Positions 34,249 to 44,040 of a stretch of 64,000 nt of DNA are shown here, piece after piece. The number at the start of each line of letters is the position of its first letter. Position 1 is the first letter of the stretch. The notes beneath the pieces were generated by a model. It did not search any database and was not told the DNA's origin. It saw only the letters and a program-made list of their open reading frames with translations. Source of the stretch: Aquimarina sp. Aq78 (GTDB lineage Bacteria; Bacteroidota; Bacteroidia; Flavobacteriales; Flavobacteriaceae). The stretch lies in contig NZ_OMKA01000003.1 of assembly GCF_900299525.1 (NCBI RefSeq), positions 248,001 to 312,000 on the forward strand, read 5' to 3'. The position numbers were made by a program, and so were the translations under genes.

Positions 34249-34872
34249 TTATATCTCAAGTTTTTTAAGTTCTCCATAATTTCTTTTCAATCTTCGGGTA
34301 AAAATCCCATAAATAACCCTGTAGAATAATGCTATTATTCCTATAAACATTGATGTAACCAATAAAGTAACCACTACGACTAACCATACTGGCAATTGGT
34401 TTTCGACAGAATTGTTCTGAAATGTTTCTGTGAATATAAGTGCATAACTCATGGTAGCAACCATTGCTAATGCAAAAAAGCTAATATTTACCCAGATATA
34501 TCGTTTTACTGTTCTTCTGGTTTTTATAATATTTTCCATTAATACTTTAGCAGAATCGGTAACCTTTATTTTCTTATAGTTTATATAAAAACGAGTAATA
34601 AAGTATAGCAAGATACCGTAAGAAACAATCGAAGCTATCAAGGAGAATGACCCCATATCTACCTTTTCTACCTTCGAATACATTCCGTTTAGTCTAAATA
34701 CGACATCCAAAGAAGCCCATAATAGAAACTCTAAAATACTAATGATAAAAATCCATCTTACAATAGAAGAAGATTTTTTTAGAATCATTTTATATATTTC
34801 TTTATATGACAATCTGGGAAGCACATCTTCTTGCTTCTTCCAGTCCTTCTTTAATAGCTCTAATTCATCCAT
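34249..34872 (-). CDS. Membrane protein, likely partner (anti-sigma) of ECF sigma factor
   Basis: A 207-residue protein with a charged N-terminal cytoplasmic stretch (MDELELLKKDWKKQED) and four membrane helices (about 36-56, 74-95, 122-142, 160-186). Genes of this type routinely follow ECF sigma factors in Flavobacteriaceae and are annotated as hypothetical membrane proteins. An anti-sigma role is inferred from the four-base spacing after the sigma gene and the short cytoplasmic N-terminus; no zinc-binding anti-sigma motif is visible. Confidence 0.65.
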   Translation of the reverse strand: MDELELLKKDWKKQEDVLPRLSYKEIYKMILKKSSSIVRWIFIISILEFLLWASLDVVFRLNGMYSKVEKVDMGSFSLIASIVSYGILLYFITRFYINYKKIKVTDSAKVLMENIIKTRRTVKRYIWVNISFFALAMVATMSYALIFTETFQNNSVENQLPVWLVVVVTLLVTSMFIGIIALFYRVIYGIFTRRLKRNYGELKKLEI

Positions 34873-34876
34873 GGGG

Positions 34877-35371
34877 TTACGGATTTAGTATTTTTTTCAA
34901 CTTCGTTTTAACTCTATTCATCTTTACTCGGGCATTTACCTCGCTAATACCCATGGTATCAGCTATTTCTCTATATGATTTATCTTCAAGATATAAGAAA
35001 ACCAGAGCTTTCTCTATATCATTTAATTGTTTTACTGCTGCATACATTAGTTTCAGTTGCTGCTCGACCTCATCATCATATTCTTCAGCTTTTATCTTAA
35101 AATTCATCGTATCAAGATCTGCTGTCTTAATACTTCTTTTGGACCTTCTGTATAATGTAATTGCAGTATTTAATGCAACTCTATACATCCAAGTGCTAAA
35201 CTTAGCGTCTCCTCTAAACTTAGGATATGCTTTCCAAAGCTGAATCGTTATTTCCTGAAACAAATCATTATGTGAATCAGAATCACTGGTATATATTCTA
35301 CAGACCTTGTGCACAATATTCTGATTTTGCTCAAGATTGGTTACAAAACTATGTTCTAATTCTTTATTCAC
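34877..35371 (-). CDS. ECF-type RNA polymerase sigma factor
   Basis: A 164-residue sigma-70 family protein. Region 2 (about 10-85) has DLFQEITIQLWKAYPKF and FSTWMYRVALNTAI, the core-binding and -10-recognition helices. Region 4 (about 108-160) has KALVFLYLEDKSYREIADTMGISEVNARVKMNRVK, the -35-binding helix-turn-helix. There is no large insert, so it is a typical group 4 ECF factor. It is followed four bases later by the putative membrane anti-sigma partner. Confidence 0.93.
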   Translation of the reverse strand: MNKELEHSFVTNLEQNQNIVHKVCRIYTSDSDSHNDLFQEITIQLWKAYPKFRGDAKFSTWMYRVALNTAITLYRRSKRSIKTADLDTMNFKIKAEEYDDEVEQQLKLMYAAVKQLNDIEKALVFLYLEDKSYREIADTMGISEVNARVKMNRVKTKLKKILNP

Positions 35372-35490
35372 TTTGGTCGGTTACTTCTTATATGTAGTCA
35401 AGAAAACGTTTATGTTACAAATAAAAATAAAAGTATGATAATTTTTGTCATAAATCCAAGTATTCTGTAGGGTATATAATTTTATCACTT

Positions 35491-35498
35491 TATCTTTG
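35491..35498 (+). promoter_or_regulatory. Candidate -7 box (TATCTTTG)
   Basis: A perfect TAnnTTTG 18 bases before the ATG of the NADH dehydrogenase gene. Confidence 0.55.
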
Positions 35499-35516
35499 TA
35501 AAACAACATATATCTT

Positions 35517-36812
35517 ATGAATATTCCACATACCAATTTACCCAGATTAGTCGTAATTGGCGGGGGTTTTGCAGGGGTTGCATTAGCAAGAAAAATGGTT
35601 AAAGAAGATGTACAACTAGTCTTATTAGACAGGCATAATTACCACACTTTCCAACCACTTCTTTACCAGGTATCTACATCATCATTAGAACCAGATTCTA
35701 TTGCATATCCACTTCGTAAGATTGTTAAAAGAGGTAAAAATACTTTTTTTAGAATGGCAGAAGTAACAGCCATAGATCCAGATATTCAAAATGTACATAC
35801 CAATATTGGTAGTATTTCTTATGATTATCTTGTTATTGCTACAGGTGCGCGAACCAATTTTTTTGGAAATACTACTATTGAAAATAATGCGATGCGAATG
35901 AAAAACTTACCGCAAGCATTAAATTTACGTAGCTTAATGCTTGAAAACCTAGAGCAGGCAGTGATTACCACAGATCCAGAAGAAAGGAAAGAGCTTCTGC
36001 GTTTTGTGCTCGCAGGTGCTGGTCCAACAGGAGTTGAACTAGCAGGAGGAATTGCAGAATTAAAATTAAATGTGCTTCCCAGAGATTATCCTGATATGAA
36101 TTTTGAAGATATGGAAATTCATTTGATAGAAGGCGCTCCTCGTGTGCTCCCTCCTATGAGTGAACATGCATCAGAAAAAGCTGCTAAATTCTTAAAAAAA
36201 ATGGGGGTACATATTCATACCAATACCCAAGTACAACACTATGAAAATAATATTGTAAGTACCAATACTGACCTATCTCTTAGAACCGCCACCTTTATAT
36301 GGTCTGCCGGTGTCACAGGAGCTCCCGTATCAGGAATACATGCAGATTCCCTGATCCCAAGAGCTAATCGCTATAAAGTAAACGAATTCAATCAGATCGA
36401 TGGGTACGAAAATATTTTTGCTATCGGTGATATCTCAGTAATGGAAACAAAAAAATATCCCAAGGGGCATCCAATGGTCGCACAACCAGCGATACAACAA
36501 GGAAGTCATCTTGCCAAAAACTTAAAACGCTACCTTAAAGGTAAAGACATGACTCCTTTTAAATATTTCGACAAAGGGTCTATGGCTACTATCGGTCGTA
36601 ATAAAGCAGTAGTGGATATCGGAAAATTTAAATTCGGAGGTTTCTTTGCCTGGTTTATATGGATGTTTATTCATTTATGGTTCCTGGTAGGTTTTAGAAA
36701 TCGATTTGTTACTTTCTTTAACTGGGTATACAATTACATAAATTATGATAAAGCAGCAAGATTGATAGTAAGGCCGTTTAAGAATAAAGAAGATACTATA
36801 GAACGAGTGTAG
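35517..36812 (+). CDS. Type II NADH dehydrogenase (NAD(P)/FAD-dependent oxidoreductase)
   Basis: A 431-residue flavoprotein with two Rossmann motifs: VVIGGGFAGVALARKM (about 12-27, FAD) and LAGAGPTGVELAGGIAELK (about 165-183, NADH). Between them is the YQVSTSSLEP segment; later come FAIGDISVM (FAD) and the quinone-side C-terminus with an amphipathic membrane-binding stretch (FFAWFIWMFIHLWFLVGFRN, about 378-397). It transfers electrons from NADH to quinone without pumping protons. It stands alone with its own promoter. Confidence 0.9.
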   Translation: MNIPHTNLPRLVVIGGGFAGVALARKMVKEDVQLVLLDRHNYHTFQPLLYQVSTSSLEPDSIAYPLRKIVKRGKNTFFRMAEVTAIDPDIQNVHTNIGSISYDYLVIATGARTNFFGNTTIENNAMRMKNLPQALNLRSLMLENLEQAVITTDPEERKELLRFVLAGAGPTGVELAGGIAELKLNVLPRDYPDMNFEDMEIHLIEGAPRVLPPMSEHASEKAAKFLKKMGVHIHTNTQVQHYENNIVSTNTDLSLRTATFIWSAGVTGAPVSGIHADSLIPRANRYKVNEFNQIDGYENIFAIGDISVMETKKYPKGHPMVAQPAIQQGSHLAKNLKRYLKGKDMTPFKYFDKGSMATIGRNKAVVDIGKFKFGGFFAWFIWMFIHLWFLVGFRNRFVTFFNWVYNYINYDKAARLIVRPFKNKEDTIERV

Positions 36813-37290
36813 TGTTATCTTACTCCATACTTCAAAATAGGAAGATAGTTATGCTTCTTAAATTTTAATGTTCTGTTAGAATTAGAATACCTCAATTTTC
36901 TTTTTCATAATTTCTTCACCATACCCAAATCTTTCAATAAGTAAGACAATGTCTGTGTGTTCATAGCATTAATTACAACAAAGTAGAAAATCCTATAAAT
37001 GATTTTATGAAAGGTATCATCGCTATCAAATAATATAAATCAATGAAGCAATTTACCTTCATCGCTTATAGAAAACCATTGAGCAGTACAAAAAAACATC
37101 TCAACGAATTCTTCAGGAATCTCACTGCTTATAAAACTAATTTGGATCTATAGAAATATCGACATACCTGTTCTAAGTTCGAGATATTCATTATAAAAGC
37201 TTATCCGATACTCTTTTTCATAAAACAGAATAGTGATACAGAAGTTCATATGACTTCGAAATACTACTAACACCCTAAAACCTGAAGACC
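36813..37290. other. Non-coding gap
   Basis: A 478-base AT-rich region. The only ORFs are very short; one of 36 codons at 37043-37153 is not convincing. I see no strong hairpin, promoter box or repeat. Confidence 0.5.
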
Positions 37291-37674
37291 ATGAAAAGAA
37301 TATTACTTTTTATTACTATCCTATTGTGTGTAGAAGTAATGGCACAAAACACAAATAACACTGATTTTTGGCAAGAGGATAAAATTATACACAGTGTTGG
37401 CTCTTTTGGCATAAGTACTATTACTTATACTTATTTATCGATTCATCCAAAACACAAGAAACTTCCCGAATTGCAAAAGCGATTAATTTCTCTTTCTACC
37501 ACCATAATCATAGGTAGCATAAAGGAAGTCGTTGATAGTACATCATCAAATCATTATGCATCCTGGGGTGATATGGGGGCAAATGCTATAGGAGCATTAA
37601 CTTTTCAGGCCGTTGTTACTATTCCTTTAAATTTTAATACAAGACATAAAAGAAAAAAACAACATTACAATTAA
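37291..37674 (+). CDS. Small secreted protein (YfiM/DUF2279-like)
   Basis: A 127-residue protein with a signal peptide (about 1-18, ending VMAQ). The body contains DKIIHSVGSFGIS, GSIKEVVDS and HYASWGDMGANAIGA, a pattern of the YfiM/DUF2279 kind: a hydrophobic helix with K/H, then S-x-K-E, then a D-x-x-A-N-x-x-G end. The function of that family is unknown. It lies 91 bases before the TonB-receptor gene and may be its first operon member. Confidence 0.6.
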   Translation: MKRILLFITILLCVEVMAQNTNNTDFWQEDKIIHSVGSFGISTITYTYLSIHPKHKKLPELQKRLISLSTTIIIGSIKEVVDSTSSNHYASWGDMGANAIGALTFQAVVTIPLNFNTRHKRKKQHYN

Positions 37675-37765
37675 TCCATAAAATTCTACAGTTCGGTAAA
37701 ATTCAATTTCAGTTTTTGTATAGATAGACCATTTTTGAACTCGAAATCAAAAAACTATTATATAC

Positions 37766-39919
37766 ATGAAACTAGCACTAACCATTGCCTTTATCACAAT
37801 TCTATTCTCTGCAAATGCTCAAACCTCTATTACAGGAAATGTGACCGATGCATCAGGAATCCCTATTGAAGGAGCAAATGTCTATCTCGACGGAACTTAT
37901 GATGGAGGATCTTCTGATACAAATGGAACTTTTTCTTTCTCCACTTCAGAAACAGGGCCTCAAACCTTACTAGTTTCTTTTCTTTCTTTTGAGACATATA
38001 CGATAGTAATCGATGTCTCTGCAATGAACAATTTAAAAATTACACTACGAGAAGATGTAAATTCTTTAGGTAGTGTAGTTCTTAATGCTGGAACGTTTTC
38101 TGCTGGGGATAACAGCAAAGCCTCTGTACTCTCTCCTTTGGACATTGTTACTACAGCAGGTGCTGCAGGGGATTACATTGGTGCTTTTCAGACTTTACCA
38201 GGAACTTCTACCGTTGCCGAAGACGGTAGGCTTTTTGTACGCGGTGGAGATGCTAATGAAACTAATATCTATATCGATGGGTTGAGAGTTTTTCAACCCT
38301 TTGCCGCAACCACAAATAATATCCCTACTCGTGGGAGGTTTTCGCCTTTTCTTTTTAAAGGCACCAACTTTTCTACCGGAGGCTATTCTGCAGAATATGG
38401 CGATGCATTATCAAGTGTTTTATTGTTAAATACTATCGATGAACCCGATCAGGAAAAAACAGATTTATCTTTTATAAGTGTTGGTCTTGGTTTAGGAAAT
38501 ACACAAAAGTGGAAAAAGAACTCTTTAAGTATTAATGCTTTTTACCTAAACCTAAAACCATATCAAGAAATTATATCACAACGGGTAGATTGGAAAAAAC
38601 CATACGAATCGTTATCAGGAGAAGCGGTATATCGCCATACATTTGAAAAAGGGCTTTTAAAAGTATACGGAGGTTTAAACTACTCCGAATTTGATCTTGT
38701 TCAAGAAGATATCAATACGCCAGAAGGAGTTAATTTTGGACTTAAAAACAGGAATTTATATCTCAACACTTCGTATAAAGGAAGTTTAGGTAACGATTGG
38801 ACTATCACAACTGGTACTAGTTTTGCGAATGATCATAACGATATTAAAATTGTAAATACCAATGTCGATAACAATGAGAACAGTTTTCATTTTAAATTGA
38901 AATTAAGAAAGAGATTTAGCAATCGTTTTAAATTAAATTTTGGTGCAGAACAATATGTAGGTACGTTTTCAGAACATGTTTCTGTTCCTGATTCTGATCC
39001 TTTTAAAAGTTCATTTGATAATAATAGTACTGCAGCTTTTACTGAAGCTAATGTGTTTTTCAGTAAAAAACTAGCAATGCAAATAGGAGTCCGTGGAGTT
39101 CATAACACCTTATTAGATTATACCAAGATCTCACCCAGAGCTTCTTTAGCATATAAAACGTCATCAAAATCTCAGATATCATTAGCATATGGTGATTTTT
39201 ACCAAGCACCACAACAAGATGTTTTAAAATATAATGAAACTCTGGAACCCGAAAAATCATCGCATTATATTTTTAATTACCTATATCAAAATAATCGAAG
39301 AACTTTTAGAGCCGAAGCCTATTACAAATCTTATGAAGAACTCGTTAAATTTGATACAGATCGCCCAGAGTTTACCAGTTTGTATACTAATAATGGAAGA
39401 GGTTATGCTGCTGGACTAGATATCTTCTGGCGAGATAACAAATCTATCAAGAATCTCGAGTATTGGGCCAGTTATTCTTATCTAGATACTAAAAGAGATT
39501 ACAGAAATTATCCTAATAAAGCGACTCCAAATTTTGCAGCAAAACACAACCTGTCTTTGGTTACTAAATACTGGATCGAAGATTGGAAATCATTAATGAG
39601 TGCCACTTATAATTTTGCATCTGGTAGACCCTATAATAATCCCAATCAATCTGTATTTCAAAATGAAAAGACAAAAACTTATAATTCAATCAACTTTAGT
39701 TGGGCATATCTTATCAGTCAACAAAAAATCCTATACTTCTCGGTTTCTAATGTACTAGGGTTTGATAATGTTTTTAACTATCAATATGCAAATACACCCA
39801 ATGTCGACGGAAACTTCTCCAGGCGAGCTATAACACCTAATGCAGATCGCTTTTTTATTGTTGGTTTTTTCTGGACCATCAGTGATAATAAAACCGATAA
39901 TCAATTAGATAATCTATAA
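37766..39919 (+). CDS. TonB-dependent receptor with carboxypeptidase-like regulatory domain
   Basis: A 717-residue outer membrane protein: signal peptide (1-18), a CarboxypepD_reg-like domain (about 20-105, SITGNVTDASGIPIEGANVYL), a plug domain (about 115-230, with DGRLFVRGGDANETNIYIDG) and a 22-strand barrel (about 235-717). It is shorter than SusC-type receptors and has no SusD partner, so it is an ordinary TonB-dependent transporter; the substrate is unknown. The DUF2141 gene begins 12 bases after its stop, in the cluster that leads to the 2TM kinase. Confidence 0.9.
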   Translation: MKLALTIAFITILFSANAQTSITGNVTDASGIPIEGANVYLDGTYDGGSSDTNGTFSFSTSETGPQTLLVSFLSFETYTIVIDVSAMNNLKITLREDVNSLGSVVLNAGTFSAGDNSKASVLSPLDIVTTAGAAGDYIGAFQTLPGTSTVAEDGRLFVRGGDANETNIYIDGLRVFQPFAATTNNIPTRGRFSPFLFKGTNFSTGGYSAEYGDALSSVLLLNTIDEPDQEKTDLSFISVGLGLGNTQKWKKNSLSINAFYLNLKPYQEIISQRVDWKKPYESLSGEAVYRHTFEKGLLKVYGGLNYSEFDLVQEDINTPEGVNFGLKNRNLYLNTSYKGSLGNDWTITTGTSFANDHNDIKIVNTNVDNNENSFHFKLKLRKRFSNRFKLNFGAEQYVGTFSEHVSVPDSDPFKSSFDNNSTAAFTEANVFFSKKLAMQIGVRGVHNTLLDYTKISPRASLAYKTSSKSQISLAYGDFYQAPQQDVLKYNETLEPEKSSHYIFNYLYQNNRRTFRAEAYYKSYEELVKFDTDRPEFTSLYTNNGRGYAAGLDIFWRDNKSIKNLEYWASYSYLDTKRDYRNYPNKATPNFAAKHNLSLVTKYWIEDWKSLMSATYNFASGRPYNNPNQSVFQNEKTKTYNSINFSWAYLISQQKILYFSVSNVLGFDNVFNYQYANTPNVDGNFSRRAITPNADRFFIVGFFWTISDNKTDNQLDNL

Positions 39920-39931
39920 AACTATACTATT

Positions 39932-40354
39932 ATGAAAACTTTAAAATTTACGATCATCCTATTACTCATGTTATGTACAAAAACAAGTATTGCCCAGGAA
40001 TCAGAATTTTCTCTTACCGTTATGATCACCAATATAGAATCCGACAAGGGTACAATACAGGTAGGATTATATGATAATAAAGGTAATTTCCTGAATAAAA
40101 CATATCAATCTATCAGTACCAAAGCCAAAACCGGAAGTGTCGAAGTCATTTTCAAAAATGTTCCTAAAGGAGAATATGCTATCTCATTATATCACGATAC
40201 TGATAATAACCAAAAATTGAACACTTTTCTTAGCATCCCTACAGAGCCATATGGGACCAGTAATAATGCAAAAGGAAGGTTTGGACCACCACAATGGGAA
40301 GATGCTAAGTTCTCTATTTCTGATAAAGCAATCGTACAATCTATCAAATTATAA
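39932..40354 (+). CDS. DUF2141 domain-containing secreted protein
   Basis: A 140-residue protein with a signal peptide (about 1-21, ending SIAQ) and a complete DUF2141 domain (about 28-135). Signature segments are KGTIQVGLYDNKGNFL, KGEYAISLYHDTDNNQKLNT and EPYGTSNNAKG.FGPP. The asparate-rich D-T-D-N-N loop could bind calcium. The family's function is unknown; these genes commonly follow TonB-dependent receptors in Bacteroidota, as here. Confidence 0.9.
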   Translation: MKTLKFTIILLLMLCTKTSIAQESEFSLTVMITNIESDKGTIQVGLYDNKGNFLNKTYQSISTKAKTGSVEVIFKNVPKGEYAISLYHDTDNNQKLNTFLSIPTEPYGTSNNAKGRFGPPQWEDAKFSISDKAIVQSIKL

Positions 40355-40459
40355 GTGTATTTACATTTCATCCATTAAAAAATACACTTCGGTCATAAAT
40401 ATTTTAAAAAGATCAGTTTCCTAATGATCTTTACACTATAAATTAAAAACTAAACCATC

Positions 40460-41083
40460 ATGAAAACAATAATTATTATACTTGCTTTTTTTACCATTAC
40501 AGCAACCAATGCCCAATCATCATATGAAAAAGGAATGACTAAAGCTTTTGAATTATGGGGAGATAAAAACCCAGATGAGGCTATTAACCTTTTTGAACGT
40601 ATTGCTAAAGCTGAAAAAGAAAACTGGCTACCGTATTACTATGCTGCCCAAGTTCATATTATTACAACTTTTAGTATAAAAGATGCAGAAGCTATAGAAT
40701 CCAGATTAAAAAAGGCTCAGGATTACCTTAATGAAGCAAAAACATATGCGAGTGACAATGCCGAAATACTAATTATGGAAGCATTACTTAACACAGCATA
40801 TGTTGCATACAATCCCTCGGTATACGGGATGACATTGTCTGCCAAAGTTGAACAATTATATCAAAAAGCAAAGGTATTAGAACCCAAAAATCCCAGAGCG
40901 ACTTTATACCATGCCGAATGGAAAATGGGAGGTGCAAAATTCTTTGGTAAAGACCCAAAAGCTTTTTGTCCTGAGATAGAAAAAGCTATCTTGTATTTTG
41001 AAAACGAATCCCATGATATTCCATTCTACCCAAAATGGGGTAAAGATCAGGTAAAACGTGTTCAGGAAAATTGTAAAGGATAA
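40460..41083 (+). CDS. Secreted TPR-like protein
   Basis: A 207-residue protein with a signal peptide (about 1-18) and helix pairs resembling tetratricopeptide repeats (YEKGMTKAFELWGDKNPDEAINLFERI, NWLPYYYAAQVHI, RLKKAQDYLNEAKTYASDNAEILIMEAL). It is probably periplasmic. It has no catalytic motif; a protein-binding scaffold role is likely. It lies between DUF2141 and the 2TM-domain kinase, 54 bases from the latter. Confidence 0.72.
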   Translation: MKTIIIILAFFTITATNAQSSYEKGMTKAFELWGDKNPDEAINLFERIAKAEKENWLPYYYAAQVHIITTFSIKDAEAIESRLKKAQDYLNEAKTYASDNAEILIMEALLNTAYVAYNPSVYGMTLSAKVEQLYQKAKVLEPKNPRATLYHAEWKMGGAKFFGKDPKAFCPEIEKAILYFENESHDIPFYPKWGKDQVKRVQENCKG

Positions 41084-41137
41084 TTTTTAAAAGTAAAAAT
41101 TCACCCTTGATCATATTAAAATAAAAAAGAGGTGTAC

Positions 41138-42490
41138 ATGAATGATTTAAAAAGAATAGCCATTGTTTCCCTAGTGGTCTCTGTGATAGTTGCATTGGTA
41201 GCTTTATTAGTAAATGGTTTTAATTTTGACCGAATCCTTACTGTAAAATGGTGGACTATTGCCTATATGTATTGTTTCATTCTAACCTACCTAAACTCTC
41301 TTTATTTCACTATTTTAAATAATAAATTTGAATGGAAAAACAAAGGGCTACAAAGGGTTTTAATTGGAGCCGGAGGTTCTATCATCATAACAATGGTAGG
41401 GTATGCAATATGTCAGTTTGTTGTTGCTGTAGTCATACTTAAAACCCAAACAAGCTCAGAGTTTATTGCGGATCAGTCTTTTAAAGATTACCTGTTTCCA
41501 TTATTACTAACAGTTATTATTTCTCTATTCTTTCATACGGTATACTTTTATAAAGCATTACAGGAGAAAAAAGTTACCGAGCAAAAGATTATAGCGGGAA
41601 CTGTTTCTGCAAAGTTTGCAGCATTAAAGAATCAATTAGATCCTCATTTTTTGTTTAACAGCCTTAATGTATTGACCTCTCTAATTGAGGAAAATCCAAA
41701 AATGGCACAAAAATTTACAACATCATTATCAAAAGTATATCGATATGTTTTAGAGCAAAAAGATAAAGAATTGGTCACTGTGGACGAAGAATTAAAATTT
41801 GCTCGAACCTATATGACCTTAATACAATTACGCTTTGAAGACAGTATTATTTTTGAGATTCCTGAGCAAGCATTAAATCCTGAAGCCAGAGTAGTACCAT
41901 TATCATTACAAATTTTACTTGAGAATACTGTAAAACACAATATAGTGATGCCAGAGAACCCTCTGCATATCAAAATCTATGAAAAAGATAATTTTCTAAT
42001 CGTTGAAAATAATCTTCAACCTAAAGAAGTCATAAAACAAAGCAGTGGTGTAGGCTTAGGAAATGTACAACAACGATACGCACTATTAACGAAAAGAAAA
42101 TTTTCGGTGTATAAAACGGAAGAGGCATTTATTGCAGAGCTTCCAATATTAACAAAACAAATAAAATCAGCAGATATGACAATTTCAGAAAATATAGAAC
42201 ACACAAAAAGCATAAAATATAAAAGAGCAAAAGAACGTGTACAAAAGATCAAAGAATTTTATGGCAACCTGATTTCTTATGTAATCGTTATCCCTTGCCT
42301 GGCTGTACTAAATTACAAAACAACAGGATTTGGTATTCCCTGGGTTATATTTCCTATTGTGGGTTGGGGTATCGGGCTCATCTTTCATTATTCAGAAGCT
42401 TATGGATATCACCCAGTATTAGGAAAGGATTGGGAAGAGAAAAAAATTAGAAAATATATGAACGAATCAAATGACAGCTACCATGAATGA
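41138..42490 (+). CDS. LytS-type sensor histidine kinase fused to a C-terminal 2TM domain
   Basis: A 450-residue protein: four N-terminal membrane helices (about 6-26, 40-60, 75-100, 118-138); His_kinase box with H170 (KNQLDPHFLFNSLNVLTSL); GHKL ATPase domain (about 255-345; N box QILLENTVKHN, G box GVGLGNVQQRY); then a 2TM domain (about 365-450). The 2TM part reads KYKRAKERVQKIKEFYGNLI, two helices, and the closing DWEEKKIRKYM. The same domain is encoded by the next two genes. A GTG at 41132 is in frame, but ATG 41138 is chosen. It forms a two-component system with the LytTR regulator at 43285. Confidence 0.88.
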   Translation: MNDLKRIAIVSLVVSVIVALVALLVNGFNFDRILTVKWWTIAYMYCFILTYLNSLYFTILNNKFEWKNKGLQRVLIGAGGSIIITMVGYAICQFVVAVVILKTQTSSEFIADQSFKDYLFPLLLTVIISLFFHTVYFYKALQEKKVTEQKIIAGTVSAKFAALKNQLDPHFLFNSLNVLTSLIEENPKMAQKFTTSLSKVYRYVLEQKDKELVTVDEELKFARTYMTLIQLRFEDSIIFEIPEQALNPEARVVPLSLQILLENTVKHNIVMPENPLHIKIYEKDNFLIVENNLQPKEVIKQSSGVGLGNVQQRYALLTKRKFSVYKTEEAFIAELPILTKQIKSADMTISENIEHTKSIKYKRAKERVQKIKEFYGNLISYVIVIPCLAVLNYKTTGFGIPWVIFPIVGWGIGLIFHYSEAYGYHPVLGKDWEEKKIRKYMNESNDSYHE

Positions 42491-42836
42491 TTATAACGAA
42501 GAAAAAGCTTACGAAAAAGCAAAGAAAAGACTTGATGAAGAAAAAGGATTCTATTCTCACCTTGCTGTATATATTGTAATCAATATTGCTCTATTGTTTT
42601 TCATGTCTAACTTAATAACATTTATTGACGCTAATAATGATGACCCAGGCTTTAGAAACTGGAAATTCTGGAATACCATTTTAACTCCAGTAATATGGGG
42701 AATTGCATTGTTAGGTCATGGATTATGGGTATTTAGAGAAAGGTTCTTTCTGAAAAAATTCTTTAAAAAATCTATTTTCAGCAAAGATTGGGAAGAACGT
42801 AAAATCAAAGAATTTATGGACAAGGATAAGTTTTAA
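42483..42836 (+). CDS. 2TM domain-containing protein
   Basis: A 117-residue protein consisting of one 2TM domain: a charged helix (EKAYEKAKKRLDEEKGFYSHL), two membrane helices (about 30-48 and 70-88) and the closing motif KDWEERKIKEFM. It is homologous to the tail of the preceding kinase and to the next gene. ATG 42483 overlaps the kinase stop (ATGAATGA); an in-frame ATG at 42471 is also possible. Likely role: a membrane module that pairs with the kinase's own 2TM domain. This is an inference from homology and operon position. Confidence 0.85.
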   Translation: MNDYNEEKAYEKAKKRLDEEKGFYSHLAVYIVINIALLFFMSNLITFIDANNDDPGFRNWKFWNTILTPVIWGIALLGHGLWVFRERFFLKKFFKKSIFSKDWEERKIKEFMDKDKF

Positions 42837-42879
42837 TTTCTTTTTAAAACAATATCAATAAACTTAAAAACTAATTATC

Positions 42880-43188
42880 ATGAAAGATTTCAATAAAGAA
42901 AAAAGATATGAACGGGCAAAAGAGCGAGTAGAAGAATTAAAAAAATTCTATAATAATTTATTCTCTTATGTTATCGTTATTGGGTTTCTTGCCGGATTAA
43001 ATTATTATCAAAACGAATGGCATTATGCCTGGTTTTTATGGGCTGCATTCGGTTGGGGAATTGGTTTAGCTTTTCATGCAGTCAAAGCTTATAGAATAAA
43101 CCCTATGTTTGATAAAGACTGGGAAGAACGTAAGATTAGAGAATATATGGACGAGGAACAAGGCCCGGAACAACAACGTTGGGAATAA
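42880..43188 (+). CDS. 2TM domain-containing protein
   Basis: A 102-residue single 2TM domain: KRYERAKERVEELKKFYNNL, helices at about 27-45 and 52-72, and DWEERKIREYMDEE. It resembles the kinase tail more than it does the preceding gene: both share 'SYVIVI' in helix 1 and GWGIGL in helix 2. It is followed 96 bases later by the LytTR response regulator of the same cluster. Confidence 0.87.
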   Translation: MKDFNKEKRYERAKERVEELKKFYNNLFSYVIVIGFLAGLNYYQNEWHYAWFLWAAFGWGIGLAFHAVKAYRINPMFDKDWEERKIREYMDEEQGPEQQRWE

Positions 43189-43284
43189 AAATGATAACTA
43201 TAAAAGTGTGAAATCAGGAGTGATACGCACTAGGCATAAATTCTTTACCTTTTTAAAACTTTAAAACTATCTAACTTTAAAAGA

Positions 43285-44040
43285 ATGAACATTATAATTA
43301 TTGAAGATGAAAAACCTGCTGCCAGACGTCTAAACAGAATGCTTGGTGAACTAAATATAAAAGTACATACCATGTTACATTCTGTGCGAGAATCTATAGA
43401 ATGGTTTAGTACTAATGAACATCCGGATCTAATTTTTCTGGATATTCAATTAAGTGATGGTTTATCTTTTGAAATATTTGATGCAATCACTATAAAAAGC
43501 TCAATTATATTTACCACTGCTTATGACGAATATGCTCTTAAAGCTTTTAAGCTAAATAGTATCGATTATCTTTTAAAACCAATAGACGACGAAGAGTTAG
43601 AAGTTGCTGTAAAAAAATACAAGGAACAATTACCACAAAAACAACAGCTTCAGGTAGATTTTGAAGATATCAAAAAGCTGTTAATAAACCCTATGGATCG
43701 CACGTATAAAAAGCGATTCACGACAAAGGTAGGACAACATCTTAAAATATTTTCGGTAGAAGATATCGAATGTTTTTATTCTGAAAATAAAGGAACATAT
43801 TTGCATACAACAGATAATAGAAACTATCTGATCGATACGACTCTAGAGTCTCTTGAAGACGAATTAAATCCACAGCAATTTTTTAGAGCAAGCAGAAAGT
43901 TCTACATCAACATAAATGCGATACAAGATATTATATCCTATACCAATTCAAGATTACAAATAAAACTTAATCATTTTAGCGAACAAGAAATTATCGTAGC
44001 AAGAGAGCGTGTAAAGGATTTTAAGATGTGGTTAGAATGA
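43285..44040 (+). CDS. LytTR-family response regulator
   Basis: A 251-residue protein with a receiver domain (about 1-118; EDE at 7-9, phosphoacceptor D53 in DLIFLDIQLSDG, DYLLKPID). A linker of about 25 residues (QKQQLQVDFEDIKKLL) and a LytTR DNA-binding domain (about 150-250; IECFYSENKGTYLHT, FFRASRKFYININAI) follow. It is the partner of the 2TM kinase at 41138. Its last codons overlap an ATG that opens a 56-residue ORF (44037-44207). Confidence 0.92.
   Translation: MNIIIIEDEKPAARRLNRMLGELNIKVHTMLHSVRESIEWFSTNEHPDLIFLDIQLSDGLSFEIFDAITIKSSIIFTTAYDEYALKAFKLNSIDYLLKPIDDEELEVAVKKYKEQLPQKQQLQVDFEDIKKLLINPMDRTYKKRFTTKVGQHLKIFSVEDIECFYSENKGTYLHTTDNRNYLIDTTLESLEDELNPQQFFRASRKFYININAIQDIISYTNSRLQIKLNHFSEQEIIVARERVKDFKMWLE

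Noticed and set aside
37043..37153. 36-codon ORF in the 36.8-37.3 kb gap
   Set aside because: Short, no signal peptide or leader motif and no promoter box in front.
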